64,000 nucleotides of DNA from Enchytraeus crypticus (Eukaryota; Annelida; Clitellata; Enchytraeida; Enchytraeidae), in the NCBI GenBank assembly GCA_905160935.1, contig CAJHZI010000419.1, positions 619,501 through 683,500 of the forward strand, given 5' to 3'. Below are positions 54,193 through 64,000 of the stretch, in pieces. Under the pieces are notes generated by a model that had not been told where the DNA came from, made no database searches, and worked only from the letters and a program-made list of their open reading frames with translations. How positions within the stretch are numbered: position 1 is the stretch's first letter; every line of letters starts with the position of its first letter. The translations under genes were made by a program, and so were the position numbers.

Positions 54193-57159
54193 CTGAAAGT
54201 AGAGCAACACGCATAGACCAGGTGACCACATCCATGATGACATTAAGTGCTATAGAGAGAGGTGATGATATCTGTTGTTGCTGTTGCTTGATTGCTTGTA
54301 ACATGATAGACTGGAGCAGAAATCAGGTCTCAGTCAGTCATTCAATCAGTCAATAAATCAATCAGTCAATCGATAAATCACTCAGTCAATTAATCACTCA
54401 GTCAATTAATCAATCAATAAAAAACAATCTATCAGTTAATCTAGTGACAGCTGATAGAGAGACAGTTTGATAAGCTGAAAGAGAAAGTTTGATAAGCTGA
54501 TAGAGAGAAAGTTTAATAAGCTGATAGAGAGAAAGTTTGATAAGCTGATAAAGAGAAAGTTTGATATGCTGATAGAGAGACAGTTTGATATGCTGATAGA
54601 GAGAAAGTTTGATAAGCTGATAAAGAGAAAGTTTGAAAAGCTGATAGAAAGACAGTTTGATAAGCTGATAAAGAGACAGTTTGATAAGCTGATAGAAAGT
54701 TGATAAGCTGATAAGGAGAAAGTTTGACAAGCTTATAGAGAGACAGTTTGATACGCTGATAGAGAGACTCGGTTTGATAAGCTGATAAAGAGACAGTCTG
54801 ATAGACTGATAAGGAGAAAGTTTGATAAGCTGATAGAGAAAGTTTGATGAGCTGATAGAGAGACAGTTTGATAAGCTGATAAGGAGAAAGTTTGATAAGC
54901 TGATAAGGAGAAAGTTTGATAAGCTGATTAGTGATAACAGACCGCAGTGACTGTGGGAGTTAGGAACCTCCAGCAGAACTTTAGCCAAGGGTTGATCCTG
55001 AACCCTATCATCTGCTCGATGTTGTCATAGAATCGCTCCACACCTACATACACACGCACGCGTATAATAATAATAATAATAATATTAAAGATGATAATAA
55101 CCTCCAACATTTTCTATAGCGGTGTCGCGGCCGGTGTCCGGCCATCGAGACCACTTTACAGGTTCCTGGCAGGTTATTATTATTCCTTTCCATGGTTAAT
55201 CATATCTTTGCTATTGATAGCGAAAATCGGCAGCAAGCTCCGATACAAGATTAACCTTCCATGGGCCCAAGAGGATGTCCATCATTTGTTGACTATTCTA
55301 TACAACGCTTGTCTCCGACTAAAACATGTACCAGCATGTTTTAAAATAGCTAAAATTATTATGTTAAAGAAACCGGACAAGCCAGCAGAACAGGTAACCT
55401 CGTACAGACCAATCTCTTTACTACCTACAATCTCTAAATTGTTTGAAAAGTTGCTGTTGAAAAGACTTAAACCACTCATCGTCATCCCGGATTTCCAGTT
55501 TGGGTTCCGAGCTAATCATTCAACAATTGATCAAGTTCATCGTGTAACCAAAGTAATTGAATGTGCATTTGAAGAAAAGAAGTACTGCTCTGCAGTGTTT
55601 CTTGACGTGTCTCAGGCGTTCGACAGAGTATGGCATCAAGGTCTTATTCATAAACTAAGCAAACAATTGCCACAAAGCTATTGTCAACTCCTCGATTCAT
55701 TCCTATCAAATCGCAAATTCACAGTATCGCATGAGGAAGCATATTCTTCGCTGTATCAAATACAAGCAGGTGTACCACAAGGGAGCGTCATTGGGCCTCT
55801 TCTATACATTATATACACAGCTGATATACCAATTACAGGAGACACCTTTATAGGAACTTATGCCGATGACACAGTGTTAATGGTAACTGATACATGCCAG
55901 TTTAAGGCAGTAAAGACATTGCAACACGCTCTTGATAAGGTTAGTAGTTGGACCAGAGAATGGAAAATTAAGTTAAATGAAACAAAGTCGGTTCACGTAA
56001 CGTATGCACTACGCCAACGAAATAGTAATCTGCGTATATACATAAATGATTTATTAGTCCCACAGGCAGAGTCTGCTAAATATTTAGGCATACATTTGGA
56101 TGCTAGACTAAACTGGAAACATCATGTTAAACAAAAAGCAGAACAAATTCGGCTTAAACAGCGGCAGTTATATTGGTTAATTGGACACTACTCCAAACTC
56201 AGCCTGAGTAATAAAAGGTTGATATACCTAACAATTATCAAACCAATATGGACATACGGCATTCAGCTATGGGGTTGTACAAAGCAGTCTAACCGTGATA
56301 TTATTCAGCGTGCTCAAAATAATGTCCTAAGAATGATTACAAGGGCGTACCGCTATGTAACTAATTTGGAAATTCATCGTGATCTGGATGTTAAAAGAAT
56401 CGAAGATGTGATCCAAGAAAATGCTATGAAACATGAGAAACGGCTGCTAAATCATACTAATGTGGAAGCCATACAACTTTTAGATACTACTAGTGAAATA
56501 CGAAGACTGAAAAGAACTAAACCATATGAGCTTATTGCCTAGGTGTTAGAGACCGCACTTTCTGCAATTAACTCTTTTGGGAGCTGCACGTTGGTGCAGT
56601 AAACCCGCACCTGTCTGACTTAAGTAATAAGTCCTATACAAAACTAGTGATAAATTAACAACTGTTAAGATTGCACTATGCATATCCATTCATGGATGTT
56701 TAAAAAAAAAATTAATAGTATACTACTAGACACAGTAGAGTGCTAGCAAATCTCAAAATGTACTACACGTTGAACAGCAGATATTCAGCGTTGTATCAGA
56801 GAGTCGTTTAAAATACGCCTTTCAGCCCAAGATGGCAGGAATTAAACGGATAAAATGATTAATTAAAGCTAAAATCTTAAGCTTGTATCAAGAGAAAAAT
56901 ATACAGATTAGAACTTTGAGAAAAACTGAAATAAAGCACAAAAAGGACAACAAATAAAAACTAAAACCACATAAGAGGTTTTGATACACTCATATACACA
57001 GTTTATGGCAATGGATGTAAGACGGAACTAAACAGAAGTATTCTAACCAAACACCCACGATATGACAATGGATTATAAGATGTGAACTAAGCAGTCTTAT
57101 ATTATATTCATTTCTTCATTCGTCAAAAACAGACAGGATCAAGATACATCACACATACT

Positions 57160-57200
<41 letters not shown>

Positions 57201-60200
57201 GCACACACACACACATACAGATAAGATCATAGAAAAATCAAAATGTTTTATTCTACGAGTTCTCAGTTTAACTCTTATAATTATAATGTAATAAGAGTAT
57301 AATATATGATAAGTTAAAATGTTATATATTATATACAGAACCTTCTTAAGTAACTTTGCTAGAAGATAAATGTAATTCTAAATCGATTTAGTAGAAAGTT
57401 CTTCAAATTGATAGGAGCATATAATAATGCTATTTATTCTAACCATAGATCCAGGATATGACAATGGACTGGAAGAAGCAGACCCACAGCAGACACATTC
57501 CACTCGCTCCATAGTAGTCCATCAGCTGAAATACGTACATCCCTCCCTGCATGTGTGTGTGGATGTATGTGTATGTGTGTGTGTGTATGTGCGCGGGTGT
57601 TTGTGCGTGTGCAAGTGTGCATGTATGTGACACAACAGAGGCATGTAGAGGAACTATACATCGCTTAAGATCTGTAGTTGAATCATCAAAGTCAATGTTC
57701 TGAACAAGAAGGGAATGGAATATCTTAAATTGTAAATATAGTTTTTACCGTTTTCATTCGTTTTGATAGTAAGATGTTCACTCGTCAATAGCTTGAGCGG
57801 CCACAACCAGATAATTGTATTTCTTAGAGGATTTTCTAAAGAAAGCAGAAGTCAATAAAGATATGGATTGTAATGAAGACAGTGGATTAGTACCTGAGTG
57901 ACCATGGGTAGACCTAGCCTAGCAGGAAGGAGAGAGCGCAGTAGAGAGCGACAAAGGACTCTTTCCACCTGGGTTTTCCCAGTCTGGGATAGAGATCAGT
58001 GCAGACCGTTACAAACGACTCCACACCTACAAACTACATAGAGCAAATACAATACAATACAATACAATACGATACAATATAATACAATACTATACTATAC
58101 TATACAATACAAAACAATACCATATAATACAATACAATACTATACAGTATGCATACGATACAATACAATACAATGAGATTCAGACAGGCTCGTCCTATAT
58201 ATGACATCAGACTGGTCAGATATTGGATTTGAACAGCCAGCAAACATTTAGATGAAGCGATCAAATGTGGTGCAAATCAAATTATTTAGAAAGTAATTAT
58301 GATATGATATTTATACCATCTAAAAAAGCAAACTGTTCCTCTAATTCAGTTATTAATAAATATTATTTATTAATATTTTGTGGTGGAGGGACGTCCCTGA
58401 CATCATCCTTGTATGAGAACAGTGATGTAAAACCATTACTATTTATTGTTATTATTTAATGAATCCTTTGGTTAATTGAGTTTGATTTATTTACAGCTGA
58501 TAAACTGATTATCAGATCATTTGATTGCAGAACTGATTGATCTCGATTATTGATTGATCGCACATGACTGCCAAGACCTAGAGAGAAGAGCATGAGGAAG
58601 AACAGTACCTGACTGCCTAGACCTAGAGAGAAGAGCATGAGAAAGAAGAGTACCAGACTGTCTAGACCTAGAGAGAAGAGCATGAGAAAGAACAGTACCT
58701 GACTGCCTAGACCTAGAGAGAAGAGCATGAGAAAGAAGAGTACCAGACTGTCTAGAACTAGAGAGAAGAGCATGAGGAAGAAGAGTACCTGACTGCCTAG
58801 GCCTAGAAAGAATAGCATGAGGAAGAAGAGAACCGCCCAGAAGGGAGAGCCGTACATCTGGGTGACAGCCTTTGGGTACGCTATGAACGCCAGGCCAGGA
58901 CCTGAGCACAAAACAATGATTGATTAAATGATTGATTGATTAATTGATTGATTAGAGGTATTGAAAGCCAGGTACTGAGAACAAAACATTGATTGATTGA
59001 TTGATTGATTGATTGATAGATTAATTGATTGATTAAAGGTATTGACAGCCAGGACCTGAGAACAAAACATTGATTGATTGATTGATTGATTAGAAACTAG
59101 TTCACACACATCCGAGATACAGTAGGATATTGAACGCCAAAACCTTAGAAACAAAACATTTATTAATTGATTATATTGATTGGTGATACTAGTTCCTATA
59201 CATAGGCCCTAAGCTCACATTATGGGATTGATTGTAGTAAGTGAGGGAAAGGCGATGCCTGCACCTCAGTGACAGCCTTTGATAGGCCATAACAACATCG
59301 AGATATGAAGCTGCTAAACACGATGATCATGACAACATCGAGAGATATCTCAACCTATAGATGACTACGACAGCTTTCCTATTCGTTGTAAATGAAATGA
59401 GTAAGCGACAGAGGAGGATTAGGGCAAATAATTACCGGATTCGGCCACCTGACTGATGGGCACGCCCTGCTCATGGGCCATGAAGCCGAGCACAGAGAAT
59501 ATGGCGAACCCCGCGTAGAGACTAGTGCAGCTGTTGATGCACGATACCATGATACAGTCTCTGCAATATAATGCAATACAATACAATGCCATACAATACA
59601 GAACAGTACATGTACAATGGAATACAGACCCTGCAATACAGTACAATACAATACAATACACTACAATACAATACCATAATACAGTTCCTGCAATGCAATA
59701 CAATACAATACAGTCCCTGCAATACAATGCCATAAAACATGATTTTACAACTTATAAAATCTTCTGAATACAATACGTACTACACGAATACACGCTAAGT
59801 ATCTCACAATACAAGCTGGTAAAGCTAAGGTTAACGTCAGTTTCCTCACTCGAATGCGATGTCAGTGACGGGCGAGCCCAGGATTGAACCCGCACCTACT
59901 GATCCGCGGTCGAATATCTTACCGACTTCGCCACTGGCTCCAGAAAGGTGAAAAAAAATGAATACAATATACAATACAATATAATATACAAGGTGTATAC
60001 AATAAGTCAATAGACGCAAAAAGCTAGAAATGAAGCTTCGAAAATACCTAGAAAATCAACTCTCCACTAATCATACAAATGCATGCAAAAATTAGCTTTA
60101 CTAATATTGCACAATATCTCTCTAACGTAAGTTAATGGGTTGGTCCATTTGCTAAATGTATTCTCTAATACCAAAAGAACCAAATCAACCAAAATCTTAT

Positions 60201-61782
60201 AAACGGAAAGATATTCTCGCCGATATCAATCTGTACCATACGACTTTATCCTCGAGATAACAAAAAATCTGCTTCTTGCATCTTATGAATGCACAGTTCC
60301 ATATCACGAACAAGATTTCATCAAATCAGCAAGTAGCAACTTCTGCTTTATGTTTTCAACTGTTAACAATAATCAGGTTGTTAATTAATTGTTAACAAGA
60401 ATCAGGTTGTTAGTTAATTGTTAACAATAATCAGGTTGTTAGTTACTTGTTAACAATAATCAGGTTGTTAGTTAATTGTTAACAATAATCAGGTTGTTAG
60501 TTAATTGTTAACAATAATCAGGTTGTTAGTTAATTGTTAACAATAATCAGGTTGTTAGTTAATTGTTAACAATAATCAGGTTGTTAGTTAATTGTTAACA
60601 ATAATCAGGTTGTTAGTTAATTGTTAACAATAATCAGGTTGTTATTAATTGTTAACAATAATCAGGTTGTTAGTTAATTGTTAACAATAATCAGGTTGTT
60701 AGTTAATTGTTAACAATAATCAGGTTGTTAGTTAATTGTTAACAATAATCAGGTTGTTAGTTAATTGTTAACAATAATCAGGTTGTTAGTTAATTGTTAA
60801 CAATAATCAGGTTGTTAGTTAATTGTTAACAATAATCAGGTTGTTAGTTAATTGTTAACAATAATCAGGTTGTTAGTTAATTGTTAACAATAATCAGGTT
60901 GTTAATTAATTGTTAACAATAATCAGGTTGTTAGTTAATTGTTAACAATAATCAGGTTGTTAGTTAATTGTTAACAATAATCAGGTTGTTAATTAATTGT
61001 TAACAATAATCAGGTTGTTAATTAGTAACATTTAGCGTCACGTGACGTGAACCTGTAGAAGTTGTTCTTAAATCTGTTGTAGCTGCCCAGTGACGTCATA
61101 GTGCCCGTGGCTATAGCATAGGAGAAGAATATCTGTGTGCCTGCATCTATCCACACCTACACACACACATACACACATACACACACACAGTGTAGTACAC
61201 ACATATACGCACAGTATACTTTACACATACTGAGATTTAGCTGGCTACAATACCACCCAGGGCTGATTGATTGATTGATTGATTGATGGACCTGAGGATT
61301 AGCTAGCTTGGTGAAGTCAGGTCTAAGGTAGTAGATGATACCACCCAGGGCTTATTGATGGATTGATTGATTGATGGACCTGAGGATTAGCTAGCTTGGT
61401 GAAGTCAGGTCTAAGTTAGTAGATGATACCACCCAGAGCTGATTGATTGATTGATTGATGAGCTTGAGGTTTAGCTAGCTTGGAGAAGTCAGGTCTAAGG
61501 TAGTAGATGATACCACACAGAACTGATTGATTGATTGATTTATTGATTGATTGATGAACCTGAGGTTTAGCTAGCTTGGTGAAGTCAGGTCTAAGTTAGT
61601 AGATGATACCACCCAGAGCTGATTGATTGATTGATTGATTGATGAACCTGAGGTTTAGCTAGCTTGGTGAAGTCAGGTCTAAGGTAGTAGATGATACCAC
61701 CCAGAGCGCCCTCCAGGGTCACACCTCTGATCAACAGGATCGTGATGACTAGGTGCGGGAAAGTGGCCGTGAAGTAAACAAC
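53881..61782 (-). CDS. SLC6A: SLC6 Na+/Cl- dependent transporter (5' partial, one frameshift)
   Basis: Secondary transporter with 12 TM helices in the LeuT fold, moving GABA, taurine, betaine or creatine in related subfamilies. Minus-strand exons: 61648-61782 (TM5), 61053-61156, 59436-59560 (TM6), 58789-58901 (TM7), 57894-58033 (TM8), 57444-57546 (TM9), 54943-55043 and 53881/54029-54192 (TM11-12). Motifs: [87 protein letters not shown] and SYNRFKNN favour the GAT/TauT/CT1 branch. All introns are in phase, but exon 57894-58033 contains a 5-bp duplication that creates a stop. Exons for TM1-TM4 lie right of the window. A Jockey-like RT lies in the TM10 intron. Confidence 0.9.
54430..54928 (+). 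repeat. 24-bp minisatellite GATAAGCTGATAGAGAGAAAGTTT
   Basis: About 20 units. It begins roughly 15 nt past the donor of the TM10 exon. Open frames on the minus strand are by-products. Confidence 0.96.
54943..55043 (-). CDS. SLC6A: SLC6 exon: TM10 loop region
   Basis: [20 protein letters not shown], then [26 protein letters not shown] is diagnostic of SLC6. Acceptor TATGTAG, donor GCG|GTCTGT. Confidence 0.95.
55170..55290 (-). mobile_element. Family G SINE fragment joined to the RT element
   Basis: GCAAGCTCCGATACAAGATT and CCATGGGCCCAAGAGGATGT match the SINE at 44350-44400 reversed. The RT coding sequence starts directly after it. Confidence 0.65.
55290..56542 (+). mobile_element. Jockey-type non-LTR retrotransposon, 5'-truncated, RT ORF intact
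   Basis: Open frame to the TAG at 56540. RT blocks in order: [76 protein letters not shown], catalytic YADD, then [14 protein letters not shown] and [10 protein letters not shown]. No endonuclease domain remains. It sits antisense in the SLC6 TM10 intron. The lack of stops or frameshifts suggests recent insertion or a very young copy. Confidence 0.93.
56543..57440. other. Retrotransposon 3' UTR and intron remainder
   Basis: CTCTTTTGGGAGCTGCACGT after the stop is likely the element 3' UTR. (CA)n at 57164-57215. No coding sequence. Confidence 0.55.
57444..57546 (-). CDS. SLC6A: SLC6 exon: TM9
   Basis: [20 protein letters not shown], then [15 protein letters not shown]. Matches GG.YVFQL.D.Y.ASG. 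Acceptor CATGCAG, phase 0; donor TATG|GTTAGA. Confidence 0.96.
57894..58033 (-). pseudogene. SLC6A: SLC6 exon: TM8, frame broken by CTAGG duplication
   Basis: [20 protein letters not shown], then [19 protein letters not shown] and an immediate TAG. The plus strand shows CCTAGCCTAG at 57913-57922. One CCTAG unit is extra. In the frame after the duplication the sequence reads LPMVTQ, and both splice phases (0,0) fit only without the 5 nt. It is either a disabling mutation, a polymorphism or an assembly error. Confidence 0.88.
58040..58175 (+). repeat. (AATAC)n microsatellite
   Basis: ACAATACAATACAATAC with variants. Confidence 0.93.
58385..58460 (+). mobile_element. SINE-D copy
   Basis: GGGACGTCCCTGACATCATC, CTTGTATGAGAACAGTGATG, (ATT)n. 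Confidence 0.72.
58565..58830 (-). repeat. 45-bp repeat of the TM7-exon end and donor, 5 extra copies
   Basis: On the minus strand CTCTTCTTCCTCATGCTATT, then CTTTCTAGGCCTAGGCAGTCAG|GTACTC, is followed by five copies that alternate between GGCAGTCAG|GTACTG and GACAGTCTG|GTACTC. The 45-nt length keeps the frame open ([15 protein letters not shown] repeats). Confidence 0.95.
58789..58901 (-). CDS. SLC6A: SLC6 exon: TM7 and loop
   Basis: [20 protein letters not shown], then [28 protein letters not shown] is SLC6-specific. Acceptor TGTGCTCAG; first donor CAG|GTACTC, phase 0, joins to FVGVES. Confidence 0.94.
58920..59110 (+). repeat. (TTGA)n with repeated AGGACCTGAGAACAAAACAT
   Basis: The exon acceptor context CAGGACCTGAGCACAAAACA recurs as CAGGTACTGAGAACAAAACA and CAGGACCTGAGAACAAAACA near 58970 and 59050, and more weakly at 59135. 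These are decoy acceptor copies. Confidence 0.85.
59436..59560 (-). CDS. SLC6A: SLC6 exon: TM6
   Basis: [20 protein letters not shown], then [20 protein letters not shown] and SG. NS.TS..AGF.IFS.LGFMA.EQGV is a core SLC6 motif. Acceptor TATTGCAG, donor TCCG|GTAATT. Confidence 0.96.
59545..59735 (-). repeat. Acceptor copies of the TM6 exon with (AATAC)n
   Basis: The true ATTGCAG|AGACTGTATC has decoys GCAGGGTCTGTATTC (59630), GCAGGAACTGTATTA (59688) and GCAGGGACTGTATTG (59712) in a (CAATA)n background. Confidence 0.85.
59815..59945 (-). mobile_element. SINE-A copy, minus orientation
   Basis: GGTTAACGTCAGTTTCCTCA to CTTACCGACTTCGCCACTGG and CTCCAG. One nt is lost in the B box (GGATTGAACCC). 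Confidence 0.88.
60365..61025 (+). repeat. 29-bp minisatellite with a GTTAAC palindrome
   Basis: About 22 nearly identical units of TTAATTGTTAACAATAATCA plus GGTTGTTAG, including the palindrome TTAATTGTTAACAATTAA-like core. It starts 28 nt past the donor of exon 61053-61156. High uniformity implies recent expansion. Confidence 0.97.
61053..61156 (-). CDS. SLC6A: SLC6 exon: extracellular loop 3 / TM6 approach
   Basis: [20 protein letters not shown], then [24 protein letters not shown] and SYN.F.NN are family marks. Acceptor GTGTGTAG, donor ACAG|GTTCAC, phase 0 to 2. Confidence 0.96.
61255..61720 (-). repeat. Array of TM5-exon end and donor, 4 decoys
   Basis: On the minus strand about 50 nt of coding sequence (ending AGCTAGCTAAACCTCAG|GTTCATC) plus (TCAA)n recurs about every 90 bp at 61648 (true), 61555, 61465, 61375 and 61288. 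The donor survives in all but the 61465 copy (CTCAAG|CTCATC). Confidence 0.96.
61648..61782 (-). CDS. SLC6A: SLC6 exon: TM5
   Basis: [20 protein letters not shown], then [20 protein letters not shown] and [14 protein letters not shown] and RG.TL.GA..GI.YYL are highly specific. Exactly 45 codons, phase 0. Confidence 0.96.
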
Positions 61783-61859
61783 CTGAGACAACAGTGACAA
61801 CAACAACAACAACTGAGACAAAAATTACAACAACAACTGAGACAACAGTAAAAAGTAAA

Positions 61860-62095
61860 GTAAATAAGCATTATAGTGAAATGATCAACTACCGTGATAT
61901 CTATCACTTTTAATACCACATGTTTAAACCGTTAGGCAATTTAGACCATTTTCTGTGCAACCAGTCCAGTGAATGTCCGAGATTTTACTCTCAGATCAGC
62001 GCGTCTGGGATTCGAACCCACAAGGGTTCAATTCATCTCAGGATCTGTCAATTAAAACTTATGATGTTACCCCTACGCTATTGAGAAATTCAGTA
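61860..62095 (-). mobile_element. SINE-B copy, minus orientation
   Basis: TATAGTGAAATGATCAACTA, GGGATTCGAACCCACAAGGG and CCTACGCTATTGAGAAATT. Confidence 0.88.
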
Positions 62096-62299
62096 CCACA
62101 ACATCAACGCTCTAGTCCAAGCCTAGGTCATGACAGCATCGAATATAGCGTCATTTCATTGTAATGCAATGTCAATTCATAGTGGAAAAGCAACGCCACG
62201 CGATTGTGAAATACTTCAGGAGTTTATTTACATTTTAGATAACTCGATTCCGTTCCTAAATGGATGACTCGATTCCGTTCCTAAATGAATGAGAGGTCC

Positions 62300-62445
62300 A
62301 AGGTAAAAGCAGGTAAAGCTAAGGTTAACGTCAGTTTCCTCTCTCGAAAGCGATGTCAGTGACGTGCGAGCCTAGGATTTGAACCCGCTTCAACTGATGC
62401 GCGGCCGAGTGTCTTACCGACTTCACCACTGGCTCCAGCCAAGGA
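62300..62445 (-). mobile_element. SINE-A copy, minus orientation
   Basis: GGTAAAGCTAAGGTTAACGT to TCTTACCGACTTCACCACTG and GCTCCAGCC. Confidence 0.88.
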
Positions 62446-62930
62446 GCAAATTCCTACCTACATCATTAGTATCTCACATTCACGCAGGTAGAAATGTGGT
62501 CGTTTGGATATTTTATATAAGATTCTCGTGTTTCAAGATTCAACCTCATCTGACCTTGTTTATAAATCATTACTATTTTGCAAGTCACTGCTGATTAATC
62601 ACATAACCGCGCAATGCTAATCAATTTAAAGCTTTGACACGGAGACTCATAAAAGTGGTGTTTATTTATCACTTTCTCTCTATTTCTCATCCACCGCTTC
62701 ACACAGTGTATAACGCTTACTGACTGGTATCTAATCAGCTACTCGTGCAATACACCCGGTGAAAGACAATCAGGCAGAATCTTTGCCTCATTGAGCGGGC
62801 ACCTGTTACTAACACTAATTAAATCACGTTCTCTTGTAACATAACATCTCTCAGCACGTTTACATCGACCAGATTATGACACAATTTAAACGAGGCGTTA
62901 AATTTAAACAGTGGCCTTGAGAAAATTTAA
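62446..62930. other. SLC6 intron, nothing recognised
   Basis: AT-rich sequence with no exon-like signal on the minus strand. The exon for TM3-TM4 must lie further right. Confidence 0.5.
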
Positions 62931-62995
62931 TAATAAAAATAATAAAGGTTTAACGTCCGTTTCCTCATCAAGGGATGATGTCAGGGACATCCCCA
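62930..62995 (-). mobile_element. SINE-D copy, minus orientation
   Basis: (AAT)n, TTTAACGTCCGTTTCCTCAT, GATGATGTCAGGGACATCC. Confidence 0.75.
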
Positions 62996-63194
62996 CAGCA
63001 CAGCACACATCACTACAGATCAATTCATATCAAACCAATCCGCAAAAGATTGAGAGAGTGTCATCATCGCGGCGAGAATGATGGGTCAGCAGCAACCGCA
63101 TCAACGATCAATCATTTAATGCAATCAATCTGTGCAGTGATTCTCCTCCCCGTGTTGTGTCAGGGTTATTTGAAGAAATGACCAACCGGAGACT

Positions 63195-63440
63195 GCATGT
63201 GTCGCAGAAGGTGACTAAAGCACTAAGATCCATACCAACGTCAGAAAGGGCATTCGGTTGGTGAGCGCCTAGGCTCTAGAAATTGCTACAAAAGCTTAAA
63301 TGAACGGAAAAGTCTCAAATAGGGGATTGACTGATGATATGATGTAGGACAGCGAGGATTTGGGACAGTCTATTCGTATCCCGACGGTACCCGACCCTAG
63401 TTAAACTGGGATTCAAGGGAAGATGATGATGACGATAAAT
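63195..63440 (+). mobile_element. Retroposon 3' end (family J)
   Basis: GTGTCGCAGAAGGTGACTAA, then TATTCGTATCCCGACGGTAC and TTAAACTGGGATTCAAGGGA with a (GAT)n tail. Other pieces occur at 33730 and, reversed, at 39715-39770. Confidence 0.6.
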
Positions 63441-63479
63441 CTGTGCAGTGTTCAGTTGTAGTATTAGAACTTTTCAACT

Positions 63480-63605
63480 GGAACAAGTGGTGAAATCAGT
63501 AAGGCTTCGACCGCGGATCAGTATGTGCGGGGTCGAAATCCTGGGCTCTCCCGTCACTGGCATCGCTTTCGCGTGAGTAAACTGACGTTAACCTTAGCTT
63601 TAGCT
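63480..63605 (+). mobile_element. SINE-A copy, plus orientation
   Basis: ACAAGTGGTGAAATCAGTAA to GTGAGTAAACTGACGTTAAC and CTTAGCTTTAGC. Confidence 0.87.
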
Positions 63606-63799
63606 TTTTACTTTAACTTTGAAGACATTTTACCTGTAAGAATAGTGTAATATTACCTATCTGCTTAGCAACTAATCAACAATTTGAACCAGCGATAGGA
63701 GAGATCGGTGCAATAATGCCTATTATCAATGGCTAATTATGCGTGTACGACGAGCAAACTCCAAAATCATCTAAGCATAGTAACGTACAATATGAATGA

Positions 63800-64000
63800 A
63801 TAAATCAAGGTATTTTAACGTTAAAGCAAATTTGCGATTCAATGAGAAAGGAGATTGTGTGTTGTCAAGAGCACTGGCTTAGTACTGAGCAGTTTTCTTT
63901 GCTAGATGATATTAAAAACGACTCTTACATTTTTGGAGTAAGTTCGATGGATTCGATCCTAGAACAAGGAATTTTAAGAGGAAGACCGCACGGCGGTTTA
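63800..64000 (+). mobile_element. Non-LTR retrotransposon: start of endonuclease ORF (cut by window edge)
   Basis: An open frame without stop to the end: LKQICDSMRKEIVCCQEHWL, then IFGVSSMDSILEQG and LRGRPHGGL. The QEHWL...(G)VS.MD....GRP.GG pattern is the N-terminal part of an APE-type LINE endonuclease. An in-frame TGA lies at 63797-63799. Confidence 0.75.

Noticed and set aside
60365..61025. CRISPR-like regular 29-bp repeats
   Set aside because: Units are contiguous without unique spacers, and the genome is eukaryotic. The same applies to 48500-49595 and 35140-35910.

Overview
The window is nuclear DNA of a bilaterian invertebrate. It is AT-rich, the genes have many short exons with GT..AG introns, and it is full of tRNA-derived SINEs, LINE fragments, (TTGA/TCAA)n and (CT/GA)n microsatellites and minisatellites. 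The phylum cannot be fixed from sequence alone. Five protein-coding genes were reconstructed exon by exon, using splice sites, reading-frame phase and protein-family motifs.

Layout. (1) 1-10942 (+): 3' part of an L1CAM/neuroglian-type cell-adhesion gene. It encodes the end of Ig1, then Ig2, Ig3, Ig4, Ig6, a transmembrane segment and a cytoplasmic tail with an FIGRY ankyrin-type motif and a C-terminal TTV. No Ig5 or fibronectin-III exon is visible. (2) 14099-24610 (+): a complete ubiquilin gene, 13 coding exons and 584 codons (UBL, STI1-like repeats, UBA). (3) 27460-31934 (-): a complete Elongin B gene of 118 codons whose first coding exon holds only the ATG. (4) 36414-45888 (-): an LRP3/LRP10/LRP12-type CUB plus LDL-receptor-class-A membrane protein, from signal peptide to stop. 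(5) 53881-61782 (-): the TM5-TM12 half of an SLC6 Na+/Cl- dependent transporter of the GABA/taurine/creatine type. Its 5' part lies beyond the right edge, and one exon carries a 5-bp duplication that breaks the frame. The first two genes point right and the other three point left. The five are functionally unrelated housekeeping or membrane genes, not a cluster.

Between and inside the genes are about 20 copies of one tRNA-derived SINE family, several other SINE families, a pair of MITEs with TA target sites, a Jockey-like reverse transcriptase ORF in an SLC6 intron, several LINE 3' ends and the start of a LINE endonuclease ORF at the right edge. Two inverted pieces of a retroelement C-terminal protein lie near 52 kb.

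The most striking pattern is that tandem repeats repeatedly start exactly at exon-intron boundaries. The repeat unit contains the splice site plus a piece of the neighbouring exon, so an intron carries from 1 to more than 10 decoy copies of its own donor or acceptor. This is seen at about 18 junctions in four of the five genes: eight in ubiquilin, and others in the adhesion gene, the LRP gene and SLC6. Elongin B shows at most a weak case. It looks like a genome-wide process that lengthens introns by copying splice junctions, and it is my main candidate for an undescribed phenomenon.
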